Below are positions 55,490-64,000 of a stretch of DNA of 64,000 nucleotides, piece by piece. The notes below the pieces were generated by a model. That model was given only the letters and a program-made list of their open reading frames with translations. It made no database searches and was not told the DNA's origin. Positions within the stretch are counted from its first letter, which is position 1; each line of letters opens with the position of its first letter. Both the position numbers and the translations under genes were made by a program. Origin of the DNA: Lepidostoma basale (lineage: Eukaryota > Arthropoda > Insecta > Trichoptera > Lepidostomatidae); assembly GCA_022606425.2 (NCBI GenBank), contig JAHDVF020000142.1, positions 186,001 to 250,000 on the forward strand, given 5' to 3'.

Positions 55490-56092
55490 ACATTATAATG
55501 AGATAGGTATCATTAAGATGGTTTGGACAAATTTAAATAATGAATGAAGGAAGTGTATGTTTACGATATATTGCACATCCTTCTGCCTTCCCACCTACAC
55601 TCGTCCCGAATAATTGGTCACACGAATTTTTGTTCCCCACCGATCTACGCGGGACTCTAGCCGTGTCGAGTAATTATTTACATCAGTATCAAAACAACCT
55701 TCAACCGCCGCCTAGCTCGGTTCGAAAAGATCGCGAAGGTTCAGTGCTGTGGAAATGAAGAAGAGGTCGGGTATACCCTAGGCCCTCGACATAGCAGACA
55801 GCCCGGTCGGTGAGACCCATCCTTTTTTGTCCAAAGCATTTTCAATGTCATCTCACTTCAGGGCAGGAGAACAGAAGACCGCGTCTTTGCTTCCAGCAAG
55901 CGGTTGAGGAACGAACAGATATGTATATCGAAGAAAAAGTGGTAAAACTAAACTATTTAATTTTTGAATGTCGGCCACGAAAGACGACAATATATTGTAT
56001 ATGCGTGCGAGAGCCGAGAAGGCGAGAGAATTATGTCGGGATACAATCGTGTGGCGGTCTATCCTGACCACACATTCGGAGGAATGACGTCA
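55490..56092 (+). mobile_element. HDQ-LINE relic split by ~400 bp of other sequence
   Basis: Bases 55495-55555 (aggtatcattaagatggttt, gacaaatttaaataatgaat) belong to the LINE. Homology resumes near 55965 (ttgaatgtcggccacgaaag) and ends gtggcggtctatcctgacca, ggaatgacgtcatgattcg. The middle is GC-richer and unclassified. No duplication is clear. Confidence 0.5.
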
Positions 56093-57065
56093 TGATTCGT
56101 TACATAATTATTTTAAAAAATGTAAAAGTTTGCACAAAAGGATAGTTTTTACATATGTGGCAAGTGCAAAGAGTGCCGAATAAATGTTTTTATCATTTTA
56201 TTCATCTGCACAGTTATAAGTTCCTTTACAAATTTATGAGTTAAATTGTATTCCATATCGAAGGCGATAATACATTGTATGTAAATATAATGATCATGAC
56301 TTTTCAAATACACTATGTAGGAACTGACAATATTATAAGAGTAGTAAAAATCGAATAAACCACTGCTAAACCCTTAAATCCTTTTCTAGCCTCCTTTATA
56401 TGGAAGCATGTCCATCGTTCAGAAATATGACTAATTATTAGAAATAGGTTTCTTCGACGATCTCACAATTTCTACAGCTTTTTGATTACATTTTTTTCAG
56501 TCTAAATGTACATCCTAATCAAATAATGGCAACAAAAAACATTTTTAAAATATGTTTTTATTTCTATTCTATAATAAATGTAAATGTTATATATCATTTT
56601 TACATTAGTTATGTCGTAATGGTTGAAACAAAGTAATGCTTAAAGTAGATTAAATATATATTATACCTATAATATATGCAAAGGCAACTAAGAATGCCTT
56701 TAACTTACACAAACAAGTCTAAATATGTTTTCATTGAAATGAAATCTATTAAAATTTCATTTCATCACAAAAGCATCAAAAATCTTTACAAAAGTTTATT
56801 GAGAAAACCAATAAAGAGATAATCGAGTGCTAAACAGAATCCAATTCAGCGTAAAATATCCTCTCAAGCGATAAAAGTTTCAAATAAAATATAGCAGATC
56901 TCATATTGAATTTGCCGCAAATAGATCTTGCTTCGTCCTTTCTTTTCAATATGGCAAACACGTATGTGTTGTCGGGTGTGTCCAGAACGTCTGACCCACG
57001 CCAGTAGCGCGGCTAGGTTCACACGCCTTCCCGCCGTAGTTCCAAATTTCTCTGATTGTTCTCTA
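56093..57065. other. unassigned
   Basis: AT-rich, with a richer end (56950-57050). No feature recognised. Confidence 0.35.
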
Positions 57066-57173
57066 ATTAACGTACTAACTAACTAACCATGACTGCCATG
57101 CCACACTGTTCTTTCCTGGGATACTTCTATCGATTACTCAACATTCATACATCGTGTCATGCAAGCCCGTAAC
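57066..57173 (-). mobile_element. HDQ-LINE 3' relic
   Basis: actaactaactaaccatgac, with the GC-rich 3' block deleted, then gccacactgttctttcctgg, ctcaacattcatacatcgtg and tcatgcaagc. Confidence 0.65.
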
Positions 57174-57224
57174 CTCCTCTATCCTCAGGTGTAATATAAC
57201 TAAACTAAAACCAAATTCAACAAA

Positions 57225-57472
57225 CCAAGGGCGGCCTGACGTGGCGATGGGCTGGATACATCTGTCGGAGAACCAACGGCCGATGGGGGAGACGGGTTTT
57301 GGAGTGGAGACCGCGTACAGGATTCCGCAGAATTGGACGTCCCCCTGCCCGATGGACCGATGAACTGAAGAGGATTCCTGGACATCGATGGTTGTAATGG
57401 ATAGGGGGCGGTGGCGTGCTTTGGGAGAGGCCTACATTCAGCAGTGGATGACAGACGACTGATGATGATGAA
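57225..57472 (+). mobile_element. AMER-LINE 3' fragment
   Basis: LTWRWAGYICRRTNGRWGRR, VLEWRPRTGFRRIGRPPARW and TDELKRIPGHRW are readable, then the 3' UTR and a gatgatgatgaa tail. A stop interrupts after HRWL. Confidence 0.8.
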
Positions 57473-57699
57473 AACCAAATTAATAATGAAAATTCACAGT
57501 ATAAATAACCTTCAATAAAGTCAATATAATGTGTACTCGATCTTTGAGTATGCATTTTAGTAATATTTTGACCCGTGATTTTTCCGTATTTTTATTCTTA
57601 CTGTAGGCATTGTGCCATTTTCCTAGGGAGGAATCGGTTCCCTACGAGGCTTACTCCCAGCTGTCGATACATATCGTATGCCCGGGAGTCGTGTACCTT

Positions 57700-58117
57700 G
57701 GGGTTGACCGGAGATATTTCTTCAGAATTATCAGAGGATTCTTTGAGAATTCCGTAATCTTGAAGGCTATACATCTTAGCGTTCCGGATGGTTATCTTTG
57801 ACAGGGTCCGCACATACTGTTTTATCTCCCAGCATGCAGAACCAACCTGTCTCTGGTGATGCCGGTGGAGAGGGCAATCAAACTACTGAACATGATCGCT
57901 TCGGAGATCAACGTTTTTCATATTCGTGAAATTACGTTCAGAAGACAAATACTCTTTTGACTTTGAAGAGTATCTTGTATTCCTAATGTCGAACCATCTC
58001 TCATGCGTTCCTGGTATTATTTATGTATTTGTTTTATTTTACCCTTTCTCAATAGATGCCTTTAACTATAATTGTTGTTTTTAATATCTTTTGTGAAAAC
58101 AAACTGATTTGATTTTC
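57700..58117 (+). mobile_element. FENS-LINE diverged copy
   Basis: YFFRIIRGFFENSVILKAIH, LSVPDGYL, stop, ILFYLPACRTNLSLVMPVE, AIKLLNMIASEINVFHI, then the 3' UTR (gcgttcctggtattatttat ... atgccttt) and a short gatttgatttt tail. More diverged than the copies at 33, 6294 and 8666, so probably an older subfamily. Confidence 0.78.
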
Positions 58118-58944
58118 GCACAACAAACAATGTCAATGATCTTCCGATGTGTTTTAATTTCCTCCACGGTCCCATCCATTATAAGGTTGAAGAGGAACGG
58201 AGTAAGACTAAGTCACTTTCTGTAAGAATTAAATATATCAAAGTACGAGTATGTTGAATAGTCTGTACTCAACTTCTATATCTGTTATTATGTATAATAT
58301 AATATTTTTTCTAACCAATCGCAAAATTCAGATGCAGATATTTAGATTAGATTAGATTTAGAGCACGTCTAAATGTGCCCTCAAAGGTAAAATCACGAAA
58401 ATGGCGCAAAATTTAGCATATTATTACTCCCAAAAAATGATCTTTGTGGTATTCGAATCGTGTTTGTTAGCGTTAAATAGAAATTAAGCGATCATTTTAG
58501 AATGCGCAGTTAGTAGAAAAGAAAATAAATTATTCTGAATTACTACGCTACTGGTGACGTCTCCACGCGGCCATAATTTATCGCCATCTCGCTCTCCGGC
58601 GGTTAACGTAATAGTACATGGTACCGCACAATGCAGGTGTCCCGCTCTAGCATCCCATTCTACGCCACTTATTTCCGAGCAGCCAACATGGCACGGATTG
58701 TCGCTCCTCGGCCAATATGAATGCGCTTTAATAAAATGGCGACAGTTCGAAGTGCGGGTTGCATTTGTCAGGATTTGCTGAAACAGATGAACCCAGGATG
58801 TTCGTTCTCAGAAAACTGTATTTTTGAAATGAATCAATATTTTTGTGGTTGTCAATTTTTTTGCTTATCCTTATGTTTATGAAGATATAATTCAACTTTA
58901 TTACAGTATAATAAGACATAGAATTATAAGTTACTTAAGATTAT
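58118..58944. other. unassigned, includes a CpG-richer patch
   Basis: 58545-58760 is markedly richer in C and G, with several CpG (gacgtctccacgcggccata, ctccggcggttaacg). No coding frame is convincing. Confidence 0.35.
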
Positions 58945-59400
58945 CATCATCAGCCCATATACGTCCACTCCTGGACGTAAGCCTCCTCCATCTGCTTCCA
59001 TGTTTATCGATCCTGGGCAACACGCATCTACGTCGTACCAGCGATTTCTTAAATGTCGTCCTTCCATCGAAGTTTAGGACGTTCTCAGTTTAGGGTTGCA
59101 GTTCTAGGACACCAGCAAAGGAGGCGTTTTGTCCATCTATCAGAGCTTCGAGCGACAAGTCCTGCCCAGCGCCATTTTAGCGCTGCCACTCTTCCGATGA
59201 TGTCCGACACTCCTGTTCTGGTTCTGATAGTGGTGTTTCTCACCCTGTCCGCTATACTGACCCAACATCGCCCTTTCCATAGCTCTTTGGACAATGCTTA
59301 ATTTATTTGTGCTTCTCTGAGACAATGTAATGGTTTCAAACCCATAAGATAACACCGGTAGGAGGCAGCGCTCGAACACCTTTCGTTTAAGATTGATGAG
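58945..59400 (-). mobile_element. RTE-like LINE C-terminal fragment, another subfamily
   Basis: MFERCLLPVLSYGFETITLS then VQRAMERAMLGQ, and in another frame DRVRNTTIRTRTGVSDIIGR, LKWRWAGLVARSSDRWTKRL. 3' end atcatcatcagcccatatac (58943). Frameshifted. Confidence 0.78.
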
Positions 59401-59414
59401 GGTTTGTGAATTTA

Positions 59415-59640
59415 CTTCAAATCAGTTTATTTCATCAATAGACATTACAAAATTAGGGTTTAAGGCATCTATTGAGAACAGGTAAAATAATATATTTTAT
59501 GTATACTACTGTATAGGTATACTGTATATATATATAGTATACTACCAGAAAGAGAGATGGTTACTTAAGAGTATACAAATTATATTTGTAACGTAATACT
59601 CTTAAGTAACGCATAAGAGATGGTTAGTAACGCATAAGAG
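59415..59640 (-). mobile_element. FENS-LINE 3' UTR fragment with local rearrangement
   Basis: aatcagtttatttcatcaat, aaggcatctattgagaacag and gtatactaccagaaa match 50-165. Then a palindrome (ttacttaagagtat ... atactcttaagtaa, 59571-59609) and repeats of taacgcataagagat (59609, 59629) indicate rearrangement at the truncation point. Confidence 0.7.
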
Positions 59641-59644
59641 ATAC

Positions 59645-60037
59645 ATATCGTCACCTGAGAGTAAGAAGGTTCTAACTGACAAAAGTAAAAAGCTGAGAAA
59701 AATGAAGCCAAAGTTTTGTTGGTTTCGGGTGTGTATCTTGGAATAAAAGGGTTTTATTCCAATTTCCAGAGATTTTTTTACCGAGAAACGTGTAAATTTT
59801 GTCTGGCAACAGTTGGAATAATAAAGTTCTAAGTTTAAATGAATCCTTCTTCAGTGAATCGTGTATTTTGAATGATCAGATGGAACTTGATTCTTTTCGT
59901 AACATCAAAATGACGATACTATTACATGTTTTTTTTTATTGTACGTATAGATAAGGTTAGTAAGAACCCTTTTCACGAAAAAAATCCAAATGTGAAATTT
60001 TGTTAGTTGGAACCCTCTTACTCTCAGGTGACGATAT
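59645..60037. mobile_element. MITE with ~40-bp TIRs
   Basis: atcgtcacctgagagtaaga, aggttctaactgac is mirrored by gttagttggaaccctcttac, tctcaggtgacgat. About 390 bp, with no coding frame. TA-type flanks (atat on both sides). Probably a Tc1/mariner-related non-autonomous element. Confidence 0.75.
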
Positions 60038-60234
60038 TTCAAATTCTGATGCGACATTGTTATTATTAATCGAACAACATATAAATCTTCAAAATAAACA
60101 TTGAGAAAAACGACAATTTTCTAGATTTTTTAATACGAGTACATTTAATGGGATGAACATATTTAAACTTGCTAGGATAATTGCAGCATGGTACAATATA
60201 TAAATCTAATAATACATTATCACGTTTTCGTCAA

Positions 60235-60740
60235 TGTCAAATAATTAGTTTGAGAAAATGTAACATTTTAAAAGTTTTATTATATTTTATGAGAATTACA
60301 TGTTTCGCCTTGCTGGAGCAGGAATTATCAAATGTATTTTTGTTATTTTTTTTCCTTTTATACAACGGGTCATTTAAACCCAACAACTGTATACAATTTA
60401 TTTTAGCTATTATATTGATTCTCATGACTTGTGATAGGTAGCCAATCTATCGCCATTTTATTGTCATGTGAATTCTACACCAGACCAAAGACAGTGTGAT
60501 AATTACACTGCCATCGCCGGAATCAAACCCAGGACCTTCGGTATGGAAGTTAGAGCTCTTATCACTCTGCCACGGATGTCGACAATTATTTGATAACATC
60601 GAAATATTTGATTTTTACTTCGCAAGACGAAATTTGTTATTCCCAAAAAATATAATGTTATTTTGAGAAAACATTCGTTTCCATTCGTATTTCCTAGTAT
60701 ATATAGAGTTTTACATCATTGTTCAAGATAAAATAATTTC
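60235..60740. repeat. G-unit inverted repeat split by SINE-A
   Basis: Left arm ttttattatattttatgaga, attacatgtttcgccttgct, gcaggaattatcaaatg. After the SINE, tatttgataacatcgaaata, cgcaagacgaaatttgttat, and a right end tacatcattgttcaagata. Shows that the G-unit predates the SINE. Confidence 0.6.
60376..60582 (-). mobile_element. SINE-A nested in a G-unit
   Basis: Minus-strand copy: the head (ctctgccacggatgtc, box B complement ggaatcaaacccagg) is at the right, and the body ccagaccaaagacagtgtga, gtgataggtagccaatctat to about 60376. Two changes in box B. Confidence 0.75.
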
Positions 60741-60904
60741 AAAAATATTATTTGTGTTTAAATCCTCTATCTTACACAATTTTTTCTTCAGTTTTTTTCA
60801 TGTCTTCATATTTTAAATGTACTAATTCATAATTGTTTTATATTAAAAGTGATCATAATTATACGAATCTCGAATCGTATTTTTTGCAGCTATTAAATTT
60901 ATAT

Positions 60905-61300
60905 AATGAGATCTCTAAGACGAATGTGTGGCAAATCTGTTTATGATAAAGTGACAAATGCAAGTATAAGAAGTGAATGTGGTGCGAATGAAAGTGTTAT
61001 AACAAAAAAAGGAAAGGGTCATTAAGATGGTATGGACACATGGAAAGAATGAGTGAAGACAGAATGGTAAAGAAGGTATATGTAAACGGCGTGAACGGAG
61101 CTAGAAATAGAGGAAGGCCGAGGAAAACGTGGCACGATCAAATCAATCAAATATTGAATGTCGGTCACGTGAGGAGTCGGAAAAATCGACGTGCGTGCAT
61201 GACAAGATGTATGAATGTAGAGGAAGCGAGAGGCGTATGTCAGGACAGAACAGTGTGGCGTTCCATTGACGGAGTGATGGTAAGTTAGTTAGTTAGTTAA
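60905..61300 (+). mobile_element. HDQ-LINE fragment with tail
   Basis: MRSLRRMCGKSVYDKV-type start, then (from 61040) MERMSEDRMVKKVYVNGVNG, ARNRGRPRKTWHDQINQ, VGHVRSRKNRRACMTRCMNV and EEARGVCQDRTVWRS, a deletion of the last domain, and gtaagttagttagttagtta. The frame is open for 82 codons. Confidence 0.82.
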
Positions 61301-62115
61301 ATTGATATAAATAATAAATATAAGATTTAATAAATTTACATTATTATATAGTATTTAAATTCCTTTAAAATTATGATTTTACTGTTAAATACTCACCCTT
61401 AAAAACGATACCAAAATATTAATTCGTATATTTTTATACTTAACATATATATTTTTCTTTTTGTAAATAGTTTCATTCTTGTATGAGTGAATAAAAAATC
61501 AAACTCAATAAGCCAAATCCAAAAGATTCGAAGAAATAAAATCATATAATTTTTCAAAAACTTTTTAAAATAAAGAGTTCAAAATTACTTGGATAATAAG
61601 AAGTTATGAAGCAGAATGGCGTACCAGGAGAAGAGGAATTACAAGGGTCGGATAGAGATAGATTATTCGCCCGCTTGCCAAGGAATGTTTTGCTGGTTCA
61701 ATTTCTCCGTTACTTCAAATCTCTAACGAATTTCCGCCAATTAGACGCGCCTGCAACTCTCCGCAAAATCAGGAAATATTTAACTCATTTTTCATTAACT
61801 TGATCTCTTCTGTTTTGATTAATCCCTTGTAATTGATTCAAAATAAAATCCCAGAGAAAAAGTAAATTGGTGCCAGCTTTATTAAAATTTAATTAATTCT
61901 GACGTTTTATAATGCCTTTTTAATCAGTTGTTAGTAATTGTATTTCATTACAGTGGCACTTAGAAGTTTTTTTAGTTTTTCGTTTCTTAGATTTAAAACA
62001 TAAGTAGAAATATTATCTTTAATAACTTGGGTACGTCCGCATCTCATGGTATCCTCTTCGACTGGCGTTTTGAAAATCTAAGAAGGTCTTTGTTTTCAGA
62101 GTGAGAATACCAATA
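61301..62115. other. unassigned
   Basis: A 65-codon frame (61606-61803) without a family. Otherwise nothing. Confidence 0.35.
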
Positions 62116-62119
62116 AAAT

Positions 62120-62219
62120 GAACGGTTTCGCTCCCACCGAAGCTTTGTCAGGTTTACAAAATAAAATAAATAATGTTTATTGTATAACCTGGGCGAAGCT
62201 CTGGTGGGAGCCAAACCGG
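62120..62219. repeat. Inverted HH-like pair
   Basis: aacggtttcgctcccaccga, agctttgtcaggttta faces ataacctgggcgaagctctg, gtgggagccaaaccggc, arms about 37 bp. Minus strand of the left arm: CTGACAA, GCT...AGC, GAAACCG, a hammerhead-like layout with the conserved G8 changed. Confidence 0.6.
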
Positions 62220-62551
62220 CTTGTTTTAATTTTTTTTTATTTCTCTTTTTATTTTTTATATACTTTGTACATACAACACTTATATTATAAAAATATAAAA
62301 TTACGTAGACATGTTTCGAATAACCAGTCCTTTTTCAGTGATACATATTTAAAACATTAGAAAAATTGTTTACATGATCCTACAGATGTTTTAAAGATTT
62401 AATATTTTTTAAATATAATTGTTGTAAATACAAAGTATATAAAAAAAGAAAAGGAGTAATAAAGCATCATAACAACACAAAGTATGGCGAATATCGAATG
62501 ACGAATGGCGAATATTTTTTTTTAGGTGTCACTGTGGATTTCCATAATAAT

Positions 62552-62650
62552 GTATTTTTTATGAATTAAACACATTTTTTTCACTTTTGAGTTTATTTTT
62601 CGACATATTTCGAAAGTTTTATTGCAAATTTGTATTGCAATATTCTTGTG
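62552..62650 (-). repeat. Solitary HH-element arm
   Basis: atgaattaaacacatttttt, tcacttttgagtttattttt, cgacatatttcgaaagtttt matches the left arm of 12546-12725. No partner arm. Confidence 0.5.
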
Positions 62651-63049
62651 CGAGCAAAACAAGTCACCATTTCAAAAAAATCGAAACAGTGTTTTTTTTT
62701 AACAAAATACGAAATATGTGTTTACTATAAAAACATATATTTTTAAGTAACAAACATATTTGTTATTTTGTAATTAAGAGTGACTTTTAGATACGGGTGA
62801 TGAATTAAAATTAAAATTAGAGATCATTTCTACGTTATGGAAAAAAATACATGTTTGTATAATATAGTAAGAATATTCAAAAACATGGAAAATCTGTGAA
62901 AAAAGGATCTCTTATTACATGACTGTTTGGTACTTAAACATTTAAAAAAAAAGGTTGGATAAGAATCTTCTACCATCATATCCCGAAAAACGCGCTACAT
63001 TTCATTAAAAAAAAAAGATAATTTATGATACTTCATATGGGTGGATACC
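62651..63049. other. unassigned
   Basis: No feature recognised. Confidence 0.35.
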
Positions 63050-63285
63050 CCTTCAAAAGTTTGAGCCTTATTGATGATTTTATTCCAAGCTTCTTGATCC
63101 TGCGCCTTTTGCTCCTAGCAGTCCGCTTTCCCCAACCTAGCCAGATCAGCCAGAACACTATCCGTTAGGCGCTGTCTAGGCCTTCCTAGAGACCTTGATT
63201 GATCCGTCTGATCTCCAGCTCGGCATACGCGCCCAATCCATGCTAGACGACCGGCTTTCACTGTGCTCGTTCTTAGGATTTTATA
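63050..63285 (-). mobile_element. LINE C-terminal relic (GRPRQRLTDSV type)
   Basis: Minus reading VKAGRLAWIGRVCRAGDQTD, then RSLGRPRQRLTDSVLADLAR, LGKADC, stop, QDQEAWNKIINKAQTFEG. The layout RL.WIG.V.R...GRP..R..DSV..DL is a distal LINE RT domain of another family. Confidence 0.65.
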
Positions 63286-63514
63286 AATATAAAGAAAAAA
63301 ATAAATCTCGAATTGAATATTTTATGTTTCATTAACAGTAATATAAAATTTTAGCTTAAATATACGCCATCGATGAAAACGTCAGTTTTATAAAGTTTTT
63401 TTATATAATATATTATTATAATGAATAACCGTAAATGATATTTTTTATGAATTGTTAAAATATGAAACGTTGTTTATGGTATCAAATTTTTTTCATTATT
63501 TTTTTGTTTTTCGT

Positions 63515-63550
63515 GATAGCTGTTTCGCCGTCCTATGTAAACATCATCAG
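63515..63550 (-). ncRNA. Degenerate hammerhead-like motif
   Basis: Minus: CTGATGA core and GAAACAGCTATC are kept, but stem II does not pair and the palindrome is broken. Related to 17375 and 41629. Confidence 0.35.
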
Positions 63551-63649
63551 GTGTTACTGTATGTATGTTTGTGCTTTGTAAAGGAATAAACAATTGTAAT
63601 TTAAAATGTAACTATCTTACTAACTAATTAATTATTTCTTGGCCAACGA

Positions 63650-63815
63650 TGAAAAACTCTAAATTATATAATAAGAAGTTTAATTACAATTTATGGGAAT
63701 TACATGTTTCGCCTATCCAAGGCACATTTAATAAAGTCTTAGACAGGCAAACATGTCATTCTTGTAAATTATAATAAAACTTCTAGAAAACAGACGTTTT
63801 CATTTGTATTAAATA
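63650..63815. repeat. G-unit inverted repeat, well preserved
   Basis: aagaagtttaattacaattt, atgggaattacatgtttcgc faces acaggcaaacatgtcattct, aaaacttctagaaaacagac, gttttcatttgtatt, arms about 60 bp with a loop of about 40. Confidence 0.65.
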
Positions 63816-63817
63816 AC

Positions 63818-64000
63818 TAACCAACCATCACGGGTTTCTCCGAAGGGGTAGACAGAAAAAATTTAGGCCAAACTGATATTACCTGACATTTCTCAACATC
63901 CGTACATCGTGCCATGCACGCACGTCGATTTCTCTGACTTCTCACGTGACCCATATTTAATTTTTGATTGATTTGATCATGCAACGATTTTTTCTATACT
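63818..64000 (-). mobile_element. HDQ-LINE fragment running off the window
   Basis: aactaaccaaccatcacggg, ctccgaaggggtagacagaa, gtacatcgtgccatgcacgc and ttgattgatttgatcatgca. It continues beyond 64000. Confidence 0.75.

Noticed and set aside
55556..55964. Coding insert in the HDQ-LINE at 55490
   Set aside because: Two short frames without motifs; the borders are not clean enough to define an element.
58545..58790. CpG-rich promoter of a host gene
   Set aside because: Composition only; no coding exon, splice sites or core promoter could be supported nearby.

Overview
This window looks like a piece of an AT-rich, very repeat-dense animal genome, most likely an insect. The evidence is a crowd of non-LTR retrotransposon fragments, tRNA-derived SINEs, Penelope-like (PLE) remnants, small DNA transposons and foldback elements, with no prokaryotic organisation. 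I found no convincing host gene, rRNA or functional tRNA. The order cannot be fixed from the sequence alone.

Family names used in the entries are mine. FENS-LINE: RT C-terminus with a block FFENSAVLE and a (GATTT)n 3' tail. HDQ-LINE: RT C-terminus with the block GRPRKTWHDQINQ and a (GTTA)n 3' tail, the commonest family here (over 20 fragments, all biased to the 3' end). AMER-LINE: RTE-like C-terminus with RAMERA..G and a (ATG)n tail. HH-elements: short units, often arranged as inverted pairs, carrying a hammerhead-ribozyme-like core (CTGANGA ... GAAAC, palindromic stem III, often followed by GTC). G-units: related inverted repeats whose arms carry GAAACATGTC. Foldback family F: about 220-bp inverted arms. 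SINE-A and SINE-B: tRNA-headed SINEs.

Layout. 1-9 kb: FENS-LINE copies, G-unit cluster, and a Tc1/mariner-like remnant broken by a MITE. 9-20 kb: RTE-like, SINE-A and HDQ-LINE fragments, a GC-rich insertion in an HDQ-LINE, and foldback F1 with a nested HH-element. 21.6-24.2 kb: the only long open frame, a 703-codon reverse transcriptase from a 5'-truncated LINE. 24-33 kb: PLE tail, a solo LTR nested in an HDQ-LINE with a clean 5-bp target duplication, a second 3' end of the 21.6-kb LINE, and other LINE remnants. 33-38 kb: mostly unassigned, with a minisatellite. 38.1-40.3 kb: a large inverted duplication with about 820-bp arms. 40.9-43.1 kb: PLE GIY-YIG endonuclease fragment, hammerhead-like motifs, and a 162-bp frame-preserving tandem repeat interrupted by a 255-bp palindrome with an 11-bp target duplication. 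43-64 kb: a further patchwork of the same families.

The most interesting theme is the number of hammerhead-like motifs in small elements related to PLEs, repeatedly arranged as inverted pairs, several nested at sites where the target duplication can be read. Everything was read by eye: borders are approximate unless a duplication fixes them, and clade names need a database search.
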